Assembly (NCBI GenBank): GCA_029261835.1
Contig: JAJDAO010000009.1
Coordinates: forward strand, 124,001-188,000
DNA from: Deltaproteobacteria bacterium
Lineage (GTDB): Bacteria > Myxococcota_A > UBA9160 > UBA4427
DNA: 64,000 nucleotides
Reading direction: 5' to 3'
The notes below the pieces were generated by a model, which was given only the letters and a program-made list of their open reading frames with translations, had not been told where the DNA came from and ran no database searches. Both the position numbers and the translations under genes were made by a program. Shown here piece by piece: positions 43,908 through 53,493 of this stretch (positions within the stretch are counted from its first letter, which is position 1; every line of letters starts with the position of its first letter).

Positions 43908-44774
43908 GTGCAGAAAATCGGATTCATAGGGCTCGGGATGATGGGTGGCCCGATGGCGGCCAATCTGCTCGAGGCGGGCTTCACGCTGGAAGTCTACGAC
44001 CTGCGGCGAGATGCGGTCGATCGCCTCAGCGCGGGGGGAGCGCGGGTCGTGGCCGACGCGGCCGCGCTCGCGGATTGCGACGCCGTCATCGTCATGGTGA
44101 ACACCGACGATCAGGCGCGCGAGGTGATGGAGGATCTGATATCGGCACTGAGCCGACGCCCAGTGCCGATCTTCTGCATGAGCACGATCCTGCCGTCCAC
44201 CATTCGTGAGATGGGTGAGCGGGCGGCCGCTGCCGGTATCGGCCTGCTCGACGCGCCGGTCAGCGGTGGCCCCGTGGTAGCCGAACTCGGGGGGCTTGCG
44301 ATCATGGTCGGGGGTGAGCCTGTGCTCTTCGAGCGGGCGCGGCCCGTCTTCGAGGCCATGGGCAATGCCATCTACCACGTCGGTCCGCTCGGTACCGGCC
44401 TCGTCGTCAAGCTCGTCAACAATCTCATCGCCATCAGCTCGCTGCCGATTGTTCTCGAGGCCCTGCGCATCGGTCTCGAGCAGGGTCTCGACCTCTCGAC
44501 GATGGTCGAAGTCATCAGGGCGAGCAGCGGCAACACCTGGCTCACGCAGCAGTGGGATCAAGCGCGGCTCTTCCTCGAGTTCGCGCAGCGCGATCCGTCT
44601 CAGCTCGACGGGCTCCTCACGACTGGGCTGAAGGACATGGCCCTTGTAGCGCGCTCGTGCGCGCAGGCGGGTATCGAGGCGCCGCTGGTCGACCACGCCA
44701 TCGCGGCCGTCGAGCAACACGGTGCCGAGGGTCTTCGCAGGAGCCTGGCCGCGCTACGAGAGGCAATGCACTGA
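43908..44774 (+). CDS. 3-hydroxyisobutyrate dehydrogenase-family NAD(P)-dependent oxidoreductase
   Basis: A 288-residue beta-hydroxyacid dehydrogenase. The dinucleotide motif is IGFIGLGMMGGPMAANLL, the substrate-binding motif is LLDAPVSGGPVV, and the catalytic Lys is in GPLGTGLVVKLVNNLI. Typical substrates are 3-hydroxyisobutyrate, tartronate semialdehyde or 6-phosphogluconate-like acids; which applies here cannot be told. The GTG start at 43908 has GGGGAG seven bases upstream. It is convergent with the RND permease gene. Confidence 0.92.
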   Translation: MQKIGFIGLGMMGGPMAANLLEAGFTLEVYDLRRDAVDRLSAGGARVVADAAALADCDAVIVMVNTDDQAREVMEDLISALSRRPVPIFCMSTILPSTIREMGERAAAAGIGLLDAPVSGGPVVAELGGLAIMVGGEPVLFERARPVFEAMGNAIYHVGPLGTGLVVKLVNNLIAISSLPIVLEALRIGLEQGLDLSTMVEVIRASSGNTWLTQQWDQARLFLEFAQRDPSQLDGLLTTGLKDMALVARSCAQAGIEAPLVDHAIAAVEQHGAEGLRRSLAALREAMH

Positions 44775-44873
44775 GGCCGTGTCGATCAGACCGCCCCCTT
44801 TGTCCGCCCCCCCTGGAGCGTTCGGAGCAATCTCGCCGGGAGGGATCGAGGTCGGGCGGTCCACACCTGGGGA

Positions 44874-47800
44874 TTACGTTACCGACGCTTCGGGGCGTCT
44901 TCCGAAGGCCCGGCTGAAGACGCGTTTGATCCAGTCCGCTGCATCGTCCAGCAAGAGGTAGAAGACCGGTACCACGAGCAGCGTCAGCATGGTTGAAGAG
45001 AACATCCCCGCCGCAGTCGCGATGGCCATCGGGGCTCGCGTCTCGGCCCCGGGGCCGAGACCTGCCGCGGCGGGGAGCACACCGAAGATCATCGAGATCG
45101 CAGTCATGAGCACCGGGCGCATGCGGATCGGTGCGGCGGTTCGCATGGCCTCTCGCTTCTCCATCCCCTGCCTGCGCAGCTGGTTGGCATAGTCGACCAG
45201 CAGGATCGAGTTCTTCGTGACCAGCCCGAAGAGCAGGATGATGCCGATCAAGCTGAATAGGTTCAGCGTGTGGCCAAACGCGAGCAGGCCGCCCAGTGCG
45301 CCTACCATGGCGAGCGGGAGTGCGAGCATCACCGTCAGCGGATGGACCAAGCTCTCGAACTGCGCCGCGAGTACCATGTAGATCACGAGGATGCCGAGCA
45401 TCATCGCCAGTGCGAATTGGGTGTTTCCCTCTTGCATGGCCTCGGCCTGGCCCACCTCCTTCAAGTGCACGCCGGCGGGCAGCGTGGTGTCGGCAGTCTG
45501 CCGGGCAACTCGGATCGCCTCACCGAGGGTGGCGCCCTGGAGGTTGGCGCGGATCGTCACGCTGCGCTGACGGTTGGTGCGTGTGATGTCCGAGGGTGCG
45601 GCCCCGGTCTCCACTCGGACCAGATTGCGCAGTGCCACGGGGGTACCGTCTCGACTGCGAACGTAGAGCGTCCCGATCGCGGTCGGGTCGTCTCGCATGC
45701 CCTCCTCGAGCCGCATGCGGATGTCGTAGCGCTTTCCCGCCTCCTTGAAGACACCCACGTCCACGCCACCGACCATCAGCTGAACCGCCTCGGCGATCGA
45801 TCGTGCATCCACGCCCATGGCCGCCGCCTTCTCGCGATCGGGCACGACCCGCAGCTCGGGAAGCCCGAGCTTGAGGCTCCTGTCTAGATCGACGAAGCCG
45901 CCGCTCGCTTCGAGCGCGTTGACGAAGTCCTCGGAGACGCGGTCGAGTTCCTGCAACGGCAAGTTCCCGATTAGCTGGACTTCGAAGCCGCTGCCGCCGA
46001 CGGCCATCATCTCGCCCGGGTTGAAGATGCGTATCTTGCGACCCGGTATCGTTCCGAGAGTCTTCCGTGCGTCTCGAATCAACTCCATCACACTGCGCTT
46101 GCGTTCGTTGCGGCGGGTCATCGTTCCGAAGATCATCGCGCGGTTCGACTTCGGAGGATGAAAGCCACCGCCCGTTCCCGCAGCGGAGAAGATCCCGATG
46201 GTCTCCGACTGATCGAGGAACCAGCGCTCGTCGTGCTCCAAGTAGTCGCTCGTGGCATGCACCGAGGTCCCCGGTGCGGATTCCATGCGTGAATAGAAGA
46301 TTCCGTCGTCCGACGGAGGGAGGAATTCACCCTTGAGCTGGGACCCGAAGAACCACGCCAGTGCCAGCGAAGCGACGGTGAAGAAGAGCGTGAGAGCACG
46401 GTGGTCCAGCGTCCAGAAGAGAAGCCTGCGGTAGCCGCTCTCCATCGCCTCGAGTCCGCGCTCCAGGAGGTGGTAGACGCTTCCCTCCTCGCGGACTCTG
46501 GCCGGCGGGACGCGGGCTGCCAGCATGGGGGTGAGGGTGAGGGCCACGAAGAGCGACACCAGTACGGAGCCGGCCACCACCAGGCCGAACTCGCCGAGGA
46601 AGCTTCCGACGAGCCCCTCGACGAAGGCCACCGGGAGAAAGACGGCAGCGACTGATACGGTGGCTGCCGTGGCGGCAAAGGCGATCTCCCGCGTGCCGTT
46701 CTTGGCCGCCTCGAAGGCGGGCTCTCCGTTGTCGCGATGACGTTCGATGTTCTCGAGCACGACGATGGCGTCGTCGATCACTACCCCCACGGCGAGTGTC
46801 ATGCCGAGTAGCGTCATGGTGTTGAGTGTGAACCCGAAGGCAAAGACCAGACCGAAGGTTGCGATCAACGACACGGGGATCGCCAGCGCGACGATCAGCG
46901 TCGGGCGTGTTCGCCGCAGGAAGACGAAGACCGTGAAGACAGCCAGTAGCGCGCCAAAGACCAGTGCGAATTTGGTCTCAGCCACCGCTTCGCGCACGGT
47001 CTTGGAGAAGTCGATGAAGCCGGCCGGATCATGAATCTCGATCTCGGGCGGCAGTATCGGTTCGATCTGCTTCAGGCGCACCAGTACTTCGTCGACGACC
47101 GCCACCGTGTTGCCACCCGATTGCTTGACGATGCCCATGCCGACGGAGGCCTCGGCGTTGTAGCGCACGATGGTCTCCAGATCGTCGGCGCCGTCTTCCA
47201 CCCGCGCCACGTCGCCCAGACGGACGGGAGCGCCGGCAACGTGCGCGACCACCATGCGCTCGAGCTCCGCGATACTGCGGAACTCCGCGTCTGTCTTGAC
47301 CGAGTACTCGACCAGCCCGGTCTCCACCTCGCCCGCCGGCAGTTCGACGTGCTGGCGGCGCAGTGAATTGAGCACGTCCACCGCCGACAGGCGACGCGCG
47401 CGCAGCGCGTCGCCGTCGAGCCAGATGCGAATGTTGCGATCCAGGCGCCCGAAGATCGCGACACCCGCCACGCCGGGGATCGTTTCGAGCGCGGGGCTGA
47501 TCTGGCGCCGAACGAATTCGCTGGCGTCCACGATCGATCCGGTGGTTCGCAGCGGGATCCAGAGAATGGGGAACGCGTTCGGATCGCGTGTGCTGACGAC
47601 TGGAGAGCGAAGGTCGGGAGGCAGCTCCTGGCGTGCCAGCGCGACCTTGTCGCGCACGTTCTGCGCCGCGATGTCGAGATCCGTGCCGAGGTCGAACTCC
47701 ACCTCGATCTCGGATGCGCCTCGGTAGCTGCTCGAGAAGATGTTGCGAACACCGCCGATGGTGGCGAGATGTTCTTCGAGGACGTCTGTCACATCCTCTT

Positions 47801-47978
47801 CGATACCCTCCGGCGTTGCGCCATCCAGCCTGGCGGTCACGGTGAGGACCGGGAACTCCATGCTGGGGTATTGGTCGACGCCGAGGCGGTTGTATCCCAA
47901 CACGCCGAAGATGATCAGGGCGAGGGTCATCATCCAGGTCAGGATGGGCCGCTCGACAGAGATATCAGAAAGTGTCAA
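44874..47978 (-). CDS. RND-family efflux permease (HAE1-type)
   Basis: A 1034-residue inner-membrane proton-driven pump with 12 transmembrane helices and two large periplasmic loops. The N terminus has LGYNRLGVDQYPSMEFPVLTV; the proton-relay pair is in TM4 (GVVIDDAIVVLENIERHR). The second half repeats the pattern (GIILLFGLVTKNSILLVDYA). AcrB-like domains are complete. The start overlaps the stop of the adaptor gene by four bases. Together with the TetR regulator it forms a drug or lipid efflux system; a TolC-type channel is not in this window. Confidence 0.95.
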   Translation of the reverse strand: MTLSDISVERPILTWMMTLALIIFGVLGYNRLGVDQYPSMEFPVLTVTARLDGATPEGIEEDVTDVLEEHLATIGGVRNIFSSSYRGASEIEVEFDLGTDLDIAAQNVRDKVALARQELPPDLRSPVVSTRDPNAFPILWIPLRTTGSIVDASEFVRRQISPALETIPGVAGVAIFGRLDRNIRIWLDGDALRARRLSAVDVLNSLRRQHVELPAGEVETGLVEYSVKTDAEFRSIAELERMVVAHVAGAPVRLGDVARVEDGADDLETIVRYNAEASVGMGIVKQSGGNTVAVVDEVLVRLKQIEPILPPEIEIHDPAGFIDFSKTVREAVAETKFALVFGALLAVFTVFVFLRRTRPTLIVALAIPVSLIATFGLVFAFGFTLNTMTLLGMTLAVGVVIDDAIVVLENIERHRDNGEPAFEAAKNGTREIAFAATAATVSVAAVFLPVAFVEGLVGSFLGEFGLVVAGSVLVSLFVALTLTPMLAARVPPARVREEGSVYHLLERGLEAMESGYRRLLFWTLDHRALTLFFTVASLALAWFFGSQLKGEFLPPSDDGIFYSRMESAPGTSVHATSDYLEHDERWFLDQSETIGIFSAAGTGGGFHPPKSNRAMIFGTMTRRNERKRSVMELIRDARKTLGTIPGRKIRIFNPGEMMAVGGSGFEVQLIGNLPLQELDRVSEDFVNALEASGGFVDLDRSLKLGLPELRVVPDREKAAAMGVDARSIAEAVQLMVGGVDVGVFKEAGKRYDIRMRLEEGMRDDPTAIGTLYVRSRDGTPVALRNLVRVETGAAPSDITRTNRQRSVTIRANLQGATLGEAIRVARQTADTTLPAGVHLKEVGQAEAMQEGNTQFALAMMLGILVIYMVLAAQFESLVHPLTVMLALPLAMVGALGGLLAFGHTLNLFSLIGIILLFGLVTKNSILLVDYANQLRRQGMEKREAMRTAAPIRMRPVLMTAISMIFGVLPAAAGLGPGAETRAPMAIATAAGMFSSTMLTLLVVPVFYLLLDDAADWIKRVFSRAFGRRPEASVT

Positions 47979-49129
47979 TTGCCCGCTCCTGCGTCGGCCA
48001 TGGTGGCCGCCGCAGGAGGCCGGCTCGCCGGGCGTCCGTCCCGCGTGCGGAGCGAGACCACCATGCCATCGGTGAGGTCGCTCTGGCCGCGCACCACGAT
48101 CTGATCGTCGGGCTCGAGCCCCTCGACGACCTCGATCCAGCCGTCGCGGAACGTTCCAATCCTCACCCGGAGTCGCTGCACACGGTCGCCCTCTGTCAGG
48201 CGAAACAGCACGCTTCCGTCCGCCCGCTGCACCAGCGCCTCCTCAGGCACCATGCTCACATTGTTGCGAAGGCTGATACCGAGATCGGCACGCGCGAAGA
48301 GGCCCGGTCGAAGCTGCCCTGTCGGATTGGGGAGCTCCGCCTTCACGCGCAGCGTTCGCGTCGTCGGATCGATGGTTGGCGAGATCACCGTGACTGTGCC
48401 GACGAAGTCCTGGTCGGGATACGGCGCCACCCGGATCTGCACTTGGTGCCCGATCTTGACCCGAGCCGAGTCGATCTCGGCCAGCGTGAACTCGACCTCG
48501 ATGGGATCGAGCGCCACCACGTCGAAGAGCGGGAGGCCCGTGCTGAGGTACTCACCGGCACTGACGCGTCGTCGCGCGATCAGTCCGGAGAACGGCGCTC
48601 GAACGGTGGAGTCCTCGAGTGCGCGCGCCGCCAGACCTGTCTGCGCCTCGGCGCCGCTCTGCCGCGCCCGCGCCAGCGAGAGCTGCGTCTGTGCCTGATC
48701 CAGACGAGCGCGGGAGGCGGCTGCTCGGGTGCTGAGACGCTGTATGCGATCGAGCTCGCGCCAGCTCTCGGTGACCCCGGCCGATGCCTCTGCGAGGCGG
48801 GCCTGGGCGTCGGCCAGCTCGAGCTGGCGTCGCTGCGGATCGATCTCGAGCAGTACCTGCCCCTGCTCGACGGCGTCGCCCTCCTCGACCGCAATGGTCG
48901 TAATCTGCCCGTCCACCTGCGCTGCCACCGTGGCCTCTGCCTTGGCGACCAGCTGGCCGGTGGCCTCGATGCGATCTGCCAGCTCGCTGATGCGTACGCT
49001 GCCGACCATCACCGGTGGTGCGATCACATTCCCGGCGACGGTGGCATCGCCGCTTCCACAGGCGAGACTGATCGCGGCCAGCATGGCCAGCGCAATGCCG
49101 GGCGGGCTGCAGTGCGAGAAACGGCCCAT
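47975..49129 (-). CDS. RND efflux periplasmic adaptor (membrane-fusion protein)
   Basis: A 384-residue lipoprotein adaptor. The signal ends in the lipobox ISLACGSG. Order of domains: beta-barrel/lipoyl half (TVAAQVDGQITTIAVEEGDAV), alpha-hairpin coiled coil (about residues 100-170), second lipoyl half (ALEDSTVRAPFSGLIARRR), and a membrane-proximal domain ending VVRGQSDLTDGMVVSL. It bridges the RND pump at 44874 to an outer-membrane channel. It is the middle gene of a TetR-MFP-RND unit, with 18 bp after the regulator gene. Confidence 0.94.
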   Translation of the reverse strand: MGRFSHCSPPGIALAMLAAISLACGSGDATVAGNVIAPPVMVGSVRISELADRIEATGQLVAKAEATVAAQVDGQITTIAVEEGDAVEQGQVLLEIDPQRRQLELADAQARLAEASAGVTESWRELDRIQRLSTRAAASRARLDQAQTQLSLARARQSGAEAQTGLAARALEDSTVRAPFSGLIARRRVSAGEYLSTGLPLFDVVALDPIEVEFTLAEIDSARVKIGHQVQIRVAPYPDQDFVGTVTVISPTIDPTTRTLRVKAELPNPTGQLRPGLFARADLGISLRNNVSMVPEEALVQRADGSVLFRLTEGDRVQRLRVRIGTFRDGWIEVVEGLEPDDQIVVRGQSDLTDGMVVSLRTRDGRPASRPPAAATMADAGAGN

Positions 49130-49147
49130 CGAATCGTCTCCTGTCGC

Positions 49148-49831
49148 TCACCCGTTGGCCGGGCGAGCCTCCTTCGGGCGCGTTGGTTGTGTCTGCTCGT
49201 TGCGTTCCGGGCTACGGCGGCTCGTGCGTCGGGCGGGCTCGCGGCGAATCCAGCCGCGGATCATCGCCTCGAGGCTCAGCTCGAGCAGGTCCTCTCTCCA
49301 CTCTACGTCGGGCCTGGCCGCTCTCAGCGAAATGATCCCGTGCAGGTAGGCCCAGATCGACTGGCGGGCCAACTCGAGATCGCCGAGGGCCACCTGGCCA
49401 GCCGCCGCCAGCTCGTCCAGCGGCTGCTCCATGATGCGGCGCGATTCCTCGCCAGCGGCCAGCGGCGCAGCGTCGTCGGCGCGGGGATGCATCAGCAGCC
49501 GGTAATGGGTCGGGTGGTTGAGTCCGAAGCGGGCGAACGCGCGACACAGCGAGCGCATGTTCTCCACGGGGTCCAGGCTCAGCGGAACGCGTTCGAGTTC
49601 TTCGACCAGCTTGCCGAGACGCTCTTCGAGAAGCGCGTCGATCAGACCCGTCTTGTCGCCGAAGTAGTGGTAGATGGTGGGAGCGGTATAGCCGCAGCGC
49701 TCCACCAGCTTGCGGATCGAGAAGCCATCGTGTCCCGATTCCACCAGAATCGTTTCGGTGGCATCGAGGATCTCACGGCGCGAGTCCGTGCGACTCTGTC
49801 CGTTCCGCCGTCGCGCGGGCTGGGGAGACAT
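49148..49831 (-). CDS. TetR-family transcriptional regulator
   Basis: A 227-residue repressor. N-terminal HTH: REILDATETILVESGHDGFSIRKLVERCG followed by TAPTIYHYFGDKTGLIDALL (given as two pieces). The C-terminal ligand-binding domain has the WHG-type pattern RPDVEWREDLLELSLEAMIRG. It is first in the minus-strand efflux operon, so it probably represses its own transcription and that of the pump. I chose the ATG at 49831; the reading frame continues upstream without family similarity. Confidence 0.92.
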   Translation of the reverse strand: MSPQPARRRNGQSRTDSRREILDATETILVESGHDGFSIRKLVERCGYTAPTIYHYFGDKTGLIDALLEERLGKLVEELERVPLSLDPVENMRSLCRAFARFGLNHPTHYRLLMHPRADDAAPLAAGEESRRIMEQPLDELAAAGQVALGDLELARQSIWAYLHGIISLRAARPDVEWREDLLELSLEAMIRGWIRREPARRTSRRSPERNEQTQPTRPKEARPANG

Positions 49832-50045
49832 GATGAGGCCTGTTCGCTTTGGGCAGGCGGGCCGGACCCTCGGCTCTTTCGCGAGGTTCGCCCGGTGTCC
49901 GCTGCTCGGAGCAGTCTGTAACGCTGTTATACCGCTGAGTGGATAGCACAGCCGGTCATGGGTGCAAACCACGCGTGCAGAAGCATCAACGAAGATCGCC
50001 CGCAACGCGGATCGTCGAGCACGCCGCCTATGCCCGACCGCTCGC

Positions 50046-50642
50046 TCATCGGCACGGCTCTCGCCGCATGGGCCGAATGACCGGCCCCCGCCCCGCGAGC
50101 TCGATCTCTTCCGTGACCTCGAAGCCGTGGCGCTGGTAGAAGGGGACGTTGCGCGGATTGGACGACTCCAGGTGGGCCGCGAGCCCCTGTGCATCGCAGA
50201 TCGCCAGCACCGGCTCCAGGACGCGTGCTCCGAATCCGTGGCCCTGGTGCCGTGCGTGCGTGCCGAGCGTGAAGAGATAGAAGTGTGGCTCATCTCTGGG
50301 CACGTCCTTCAGCGCCTGTGCCAGGTGCTGAAGGACCTCGCCGGCGCGTTCGCCGAGTAGCCCACTCAAGGTTTCGACCATGCGCGGTGCCCACGTTTCG
50401 TCGAAGAGCCTTACATCGGGCGGGGACCACACCGCGGCGGCCTTGTTCTCGCCCGCCGTGTAGAGGTGGCCGCGCGGCAAGCCCATCTCGAGCACGAAGC
50501 GCATCCAGACCCGAAGCTGATCGGGACGGGTCTCGGGGACGTCGAACATCCAGCTCGTGACCGGATCGTCTTGGAAGGCACTGGCGAGAGTCTCGGTGAG
50601 TTCGGGGATGTTACGCGCAAGCGCGTGCCAGGCTCTGAGCAT
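50046..50642 (-). CDS. GNAT-family N-acetyltransferase
   Basis: A 198-residue GNAT acetyltransferase. The acetyl-CoA motif A region reads LFTLGTHARHQGHGFGARVLEPVLA, and the C-terminal NVPFYQRHGFEVTEEIEL is the usual GNAT end. The N-terminal portion (ETLASAFQDDPVTSWMFDVP) is of the type found in puromycin-acetyltransferase-like members. The substrate is unknown. The ATG at 50642 avoids overlap with the upstream NTF2-like gene; an earlier ATG at 50669 would overlap it by 26 bases. Confidence 0.85.
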   Translation of the reverse strand: MLRAWHALARNIPELTETLASAFQDDPVTSWMFDVPETRPDQLRVWMRFVLEMGLPRGHLYTAGENKAAAVWSPPDVRLFDETWAPRMVETLSGLLGERAGEVLQHLAQALKDVPRDEPHFYLFTLGTHARHQGHGFGARVLEPVLAICDAQGLAAHLESSNPRNVPFYQRHGFEVTEEIELAGRGPVIRPMRREPCR

Positions 50643-50643
50643 C

Positions 50644-51158
50644 TCACCGTCCTTGGACGAGCACTTCATTGGCGTGCATCGTGTCGAGGTATTCCTTGAA
50701 CTCGGCCACCCTGCCGTCGCGGATCACCATCAGGAAGTGATAGTGGTTGTTGTAGATCTTGCCACTTCTGTGACGCCCGTATGACTCGGCCTCGATCGCG
50801 ACGCGGTCACCCTCAGCCGTCATCGCCTTGATGCGAAAGCTGAGGCCGTCCGGAAAGAGGCCCAAGATGGCGTCCATGGCTCGGATCGCCTGAGCCTTGT
50901 CGGAGGTTCCGGAGAAGGGCAGGGTGCCCGCCGTCCAGAGCTTGGCATCGTCGGCGTACAGCTCGGCGATCGCCGAGCTGTCGGCGCGGTCGAGCGCAGC
51001 GAAGAAGCTGCGGGCGATCTGCTTGTTGGCCTCGCTCTGCGAAGCGGCGTCGGAAGAGATTGCGCACGCAGCGAGCAGCGAGATGGCGAGGCAACACAGG
51101 TGTGCCGAGCGAGCGAACCGCGATCGTTGCGCGTGTCTGCGGTGGTGATCGGGCGCAT
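50644..51158 (-). CDS. NTF2-like/SnoaL-type exported protein with unresolved start (possible frameshift)
   Basis: The conserved part (from about 51099) reads ISLLAACAISSDAASQSEANKQIARSFFAALD (shown here only in outline) and continues with AELYADDAKLW and IRAMDAILGLFPDG, which is an NTF2-like (SnoaL/DUF4440) domain behind a lipobox-like LLAAC. In that frame there is no ATG, GTG or TTG between about 51213 and the domain. An ATG with a strong upstream GGAGAGGAG sits at 51158 but in another frame. Either a one-base indel has broken the gene near its 5' end, or a CTG (51099) or other rare codon is used. The function of the fold here is unknown. The coordinates cover the ATG so the displayed interval is not a clean multiple of three. 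Confidence 0.6.
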
Positions 51159-51393
51159 GGCTCCTCTCCGATCTGGATATGATTCCGGTGGCGTTTGCTC
51201 GGCATTGTGAGAGGTTCTCCCTACCGCCGCCAGTCCCGCGCGAGGCTCGTATGCTAGTGTTTCGTCTCGAAGGTTCTTTGTTGTTGGCTCTACTGTGCGT
51301 TCCTCGCGGCTGATCGATCGCGGCACGGTTGATCGGGGTCGTTCGCTGGGGGACGTTCGGCAGATGGACGTTCGGTGAACGGAGGGTCGGCAG

Positions 51394-51621
51394 ATGGACA
51401 TCGAGAACGCGGTCGTGATCGAGAGCTTCTCCGACAAGGCATTTGCCGAGGCGGCGGTTTCGTTGCTCGAGTCTGAAGGGATCGAGGCGATCTTCAGTGC
51501 AGACGACGCGGGCGGGGAGCTTCCCAACTTGGACTTCGCGCGGGGTGTGCAACTGCTCGTTGCGCCAGAAGATGTCGAGCGTGCGAAGGCGGTCCTCGAC
51601 AGCGCCGCGAATGAGGACTGA
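51394..51621 (+). CDS. DUF2007-like small protein
   Basis: A 75-residue protein with the DUF2007 (putative prokaryotic signal-transducing) pattern: VIESFSDKAFAEAAVSLLESEGIEA at the start and LLVAPEDVERAKAVLDS at the end. The fold is a ferredoxin-like half similar to the PII group; ligand and partner are unknown. GGAGGG lies eight bases upstream of the ATG. A 13-bp direct repeat (51357-51369 and 51387-51399) spans the start codon, creating a four-codon upstream frame. Confidence 0.8.
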   Translation: MDIENAVVIESFSDKAFAEAAVSLLESEGIEAIFSADDAGGELPNLDFARGVQLLVAPEDVERAKAVLDSAANED

Positions 51622-51668
51622 GCCCCCATCAGATCCGCCCGTTTGGGCTCACTCTCGGACCGAGTTGG

Positions 51669-53045
51669 CTATGCGTCCGGGGGCGGCGTGGCGTTCGTCT
51701 GGGCTGCGTCTTCTCGACGCGCCGCGAGCTGGCGGCAAATATCGGCGTGCACTTCACGCGTGAGTGGGAACCTCGAGAAGCCCAGCGCGGCCGCCAGATT
51801 GCAGATGGCGGGCAGTGCGCAGTAGAGGAACTTGATGCCCTCGATGACCTCGGGTGTCTGCTCCACATTGGGCACGTAGCCGATCGCGGCGAGCCCTTGC
51901 ATACCGACAAAGACCGCGATTCCCACGGCCGCCTTGTCGACGAAGGACCAGATGCCCATGAACGCGCCTTCCCGCCTGGTGCCGGTGGCGAGTTCGTCGG
52001 AATCGATCACGTCCGCCGAGATCGAGGCGCCCAGCGTCATGGTGCAGCCGTTGCTCGCGCCGACGACCACAGCCAAGACGATCCAGCGCAGCCAGGTTCC
52101 CTCGTGGTACGAATACGAGAGCGTGTAGCCCACCGTCGCCAGCGCCATGGCCGCCATCCACGTCCTGTTCTTGCCGATCCGCTTGGCCAAGCTCACCCAG
52201 AGTGGAATCGACGCGATCGAGCCGAACAGGTAGGCGAGCATCACATAGGGCACGACCCAGCGTGCCTGAATCACGTACTTGGCGACGTAGAGGGTGAGTG
52301 GCGCGATGAAGCTACCGCCGACGAGCGCCGCCATGTAGACCAGCACGAGCACGACGAAGGCACGGTTGCGGAACGTAATCGCGACGCCCTGGAAGAAGGG
52401 GATCGTCGCGCGGTCGCGGCTGCGCGGTCGTTCGCGCACGCGGCTGAAAGTGATCAGAATCAGCGCCGCGGTGAGGCCGCCGAAGACGAGCGCCATGCGC
52501 GAATAACCGGTCAGCGGGTCGCCGGCGGCGCGAGCGAAGAGCTCCGGTACGAGCATCCCTGCCGCGATGCCGGCAATATAGAAGCCCTGGCGGCCGCCGA
52601 AGAGCCGTGTTCGTTCGTGGTAGGCGGACGACATCTCCATGCCGAGCGAGATGTAGGGAATGGAAAAGACGGTCCAGCACGTGTAGAGGGCGATGTAACA
52701 GGTGAGCAGATGGAAGAAGAGTTCATTGCTCGAGAGGCCGCTCTTTGGCACCCAGATGAGGTAGAAGGCCAGCCACATCGGCAGTGGCGCGAGCAGGAAG
52801 TACGGCCTCCGGCGGCCCCAGGGTGTGTGTGTTCGATCCGACAGGTGCCCCATCAAGGGATCGGTGACGGCGTCCCAGATCCGTCCAATCAGGAAGATCC
52901 AGCTCAGCATCCCGGCCGTCACGCCGAGCTCGTCCGTGTAGTAGTTGGGCAGGTAGAGTGCCACGCTGATCAGAATGGCGGCCGTCCCGAAGGCCGGCAG
53001 TGAGTAGCTCAGGATCTCTTCTCGGGAGAGCCGCTCTTCGGTCAT
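51669..53045 (-). CDS. GPH-family (glycoside-pentoside-hexuronide:cation) symporter, MFS
   Basis: A 458-residue transporter with 12 hydrophobic helices. YYTDELGVTAGMLSWIFLIGRIWDAVTDPLMG (quoted in two pieces: YYTDELGVTAGML and RIWDAVTDPLMGHLSD) and RTHTPWGRRRPYFLL are hallmarks of the GPH (melibiose-carrier) family. It probably imports a sugar, glycoside or lipid-like substrate with a cation; the substrate is not assigned. The start lies 13 bp from the stop of the arsenate reductase gene, so the two are likely co-transcribed although no shared role is obvious. Confidence 0.88.
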   Translation of the reverse strand: MTEERLSREEILSYSLPAFGTAAILISVALYLPNYYTDELGVTAGMLSWIFLIGRIWDAVTDPLMGHLSDRTHTPWGRRRPYFLLAPLPMWLAFYLIWVPKSGLSSNELFFHLLTCYIALYTCWTVFSIPYISLGMEMSSAYHERTRLFGGRQGFYIAGIAAGMLVPELFARAAGDPLTGYSRMALVFGGLTAALILITFSRVRERPRSRDRATIPFFQGVAITFRNRAFVVLVLVYMAALVGGSFIAPLTLYVAKYVIQARWVVPYVMLAYLFGSIASIPLWVSLAKRIGKNRTWMAAMALATVGYTLSYSYHEGTWLRWIVLAVVVGASNGCTMTLGASISADVIDSDELATGTRREGAFMGIWSFVDKAAVGIAVFVGMQGLAAIGYVPNVEQTPEVIEGIKFLYCALPAICNLAAALGFSRFPLTREVHADICRQLAARREDAAQTNATPPPDA

Positions 53046-53058
53046 CGCAGCGCGCTCG

Positions 53059-53493
53059 TCACGGCCCGGCCAAGCCGCGGAAGTGGCGTGCTACGGCCTC
53101 GCCGATCCCATCGCGCACTCTGCGGAAGGCAGCGAGCGATGCCTCCTGGGAGCGCGTCGCAGCCGCGGGATCCTCGAAGGGCCAGTGATGCCGCGTGACC
53201 TGCCCCGGCAGCACGGGGCAGACCTGCTCAGCGCAGAGCGTGATAACGGTGCCGATGCGATCGTGCTCGATCTCATTGATCGATTTCGAGCGCTGCCCGG
53301 AGATGTTCGTGCCCACCTCGCCCATCACGCGTACCGCAAGCGGATGCACGTGCGTCGGGCTCGAGCCGGCGCTGAAGACTTCGCAGTTCGTTGGCGCGAG
53401 TACGCGTGCGAAGCCCTCTGCCATCTGGCTACGGGACGAATTGGCCACGCAGAGGAATAGCACGCCGTTTGCTGAAGTGTTCAGGTCCGTCAC
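53059..53493 (-). CDS. arsC: Low-molecular-weight-phosphatase-fold arsenate reductase (ArsC)
   Basis: A 144-residue protein with the P-loop CX5R in VLFLCVANSSRSQMAEG and the downstream redox cysteines in TLCAEQVCPVLPG, followed by HHWPFEDPAAATRSQEASL. This is the thioredoxin-coupled ArsC pattern rather than a pure protein-tyrosine phosphatase. It reduces arsenate to arsenite, which the Acr3 pump at 56770 would then export. The start is a GTG at 53493 with GAGGA upstream. It is on the opposite strand from arsR-acr3 and about 2.9 kb away, so it is not in that operon. Confidence 0.85.
   Translation of the reverse strand: MTDLNTSANGVLFLCVANSSRSQMAEGFARVLAPTNCEVFSAGSSPTHVHPLAVRVMGEVGTNISGQRSKSINEIEHDRIGTVITLCAEQVCPVLPGQVTRHHWPFEDPAAATRSQEASLAAFRRVRDGIGEAVARHFRGLAGP

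Noticed and set aside
47972..49921. 649-codon open frame on the plus strand opposite the efflux adaptor and TetR genes
   Set aside because: It spans two well-supported genes on the other strand and has no family resemblance.
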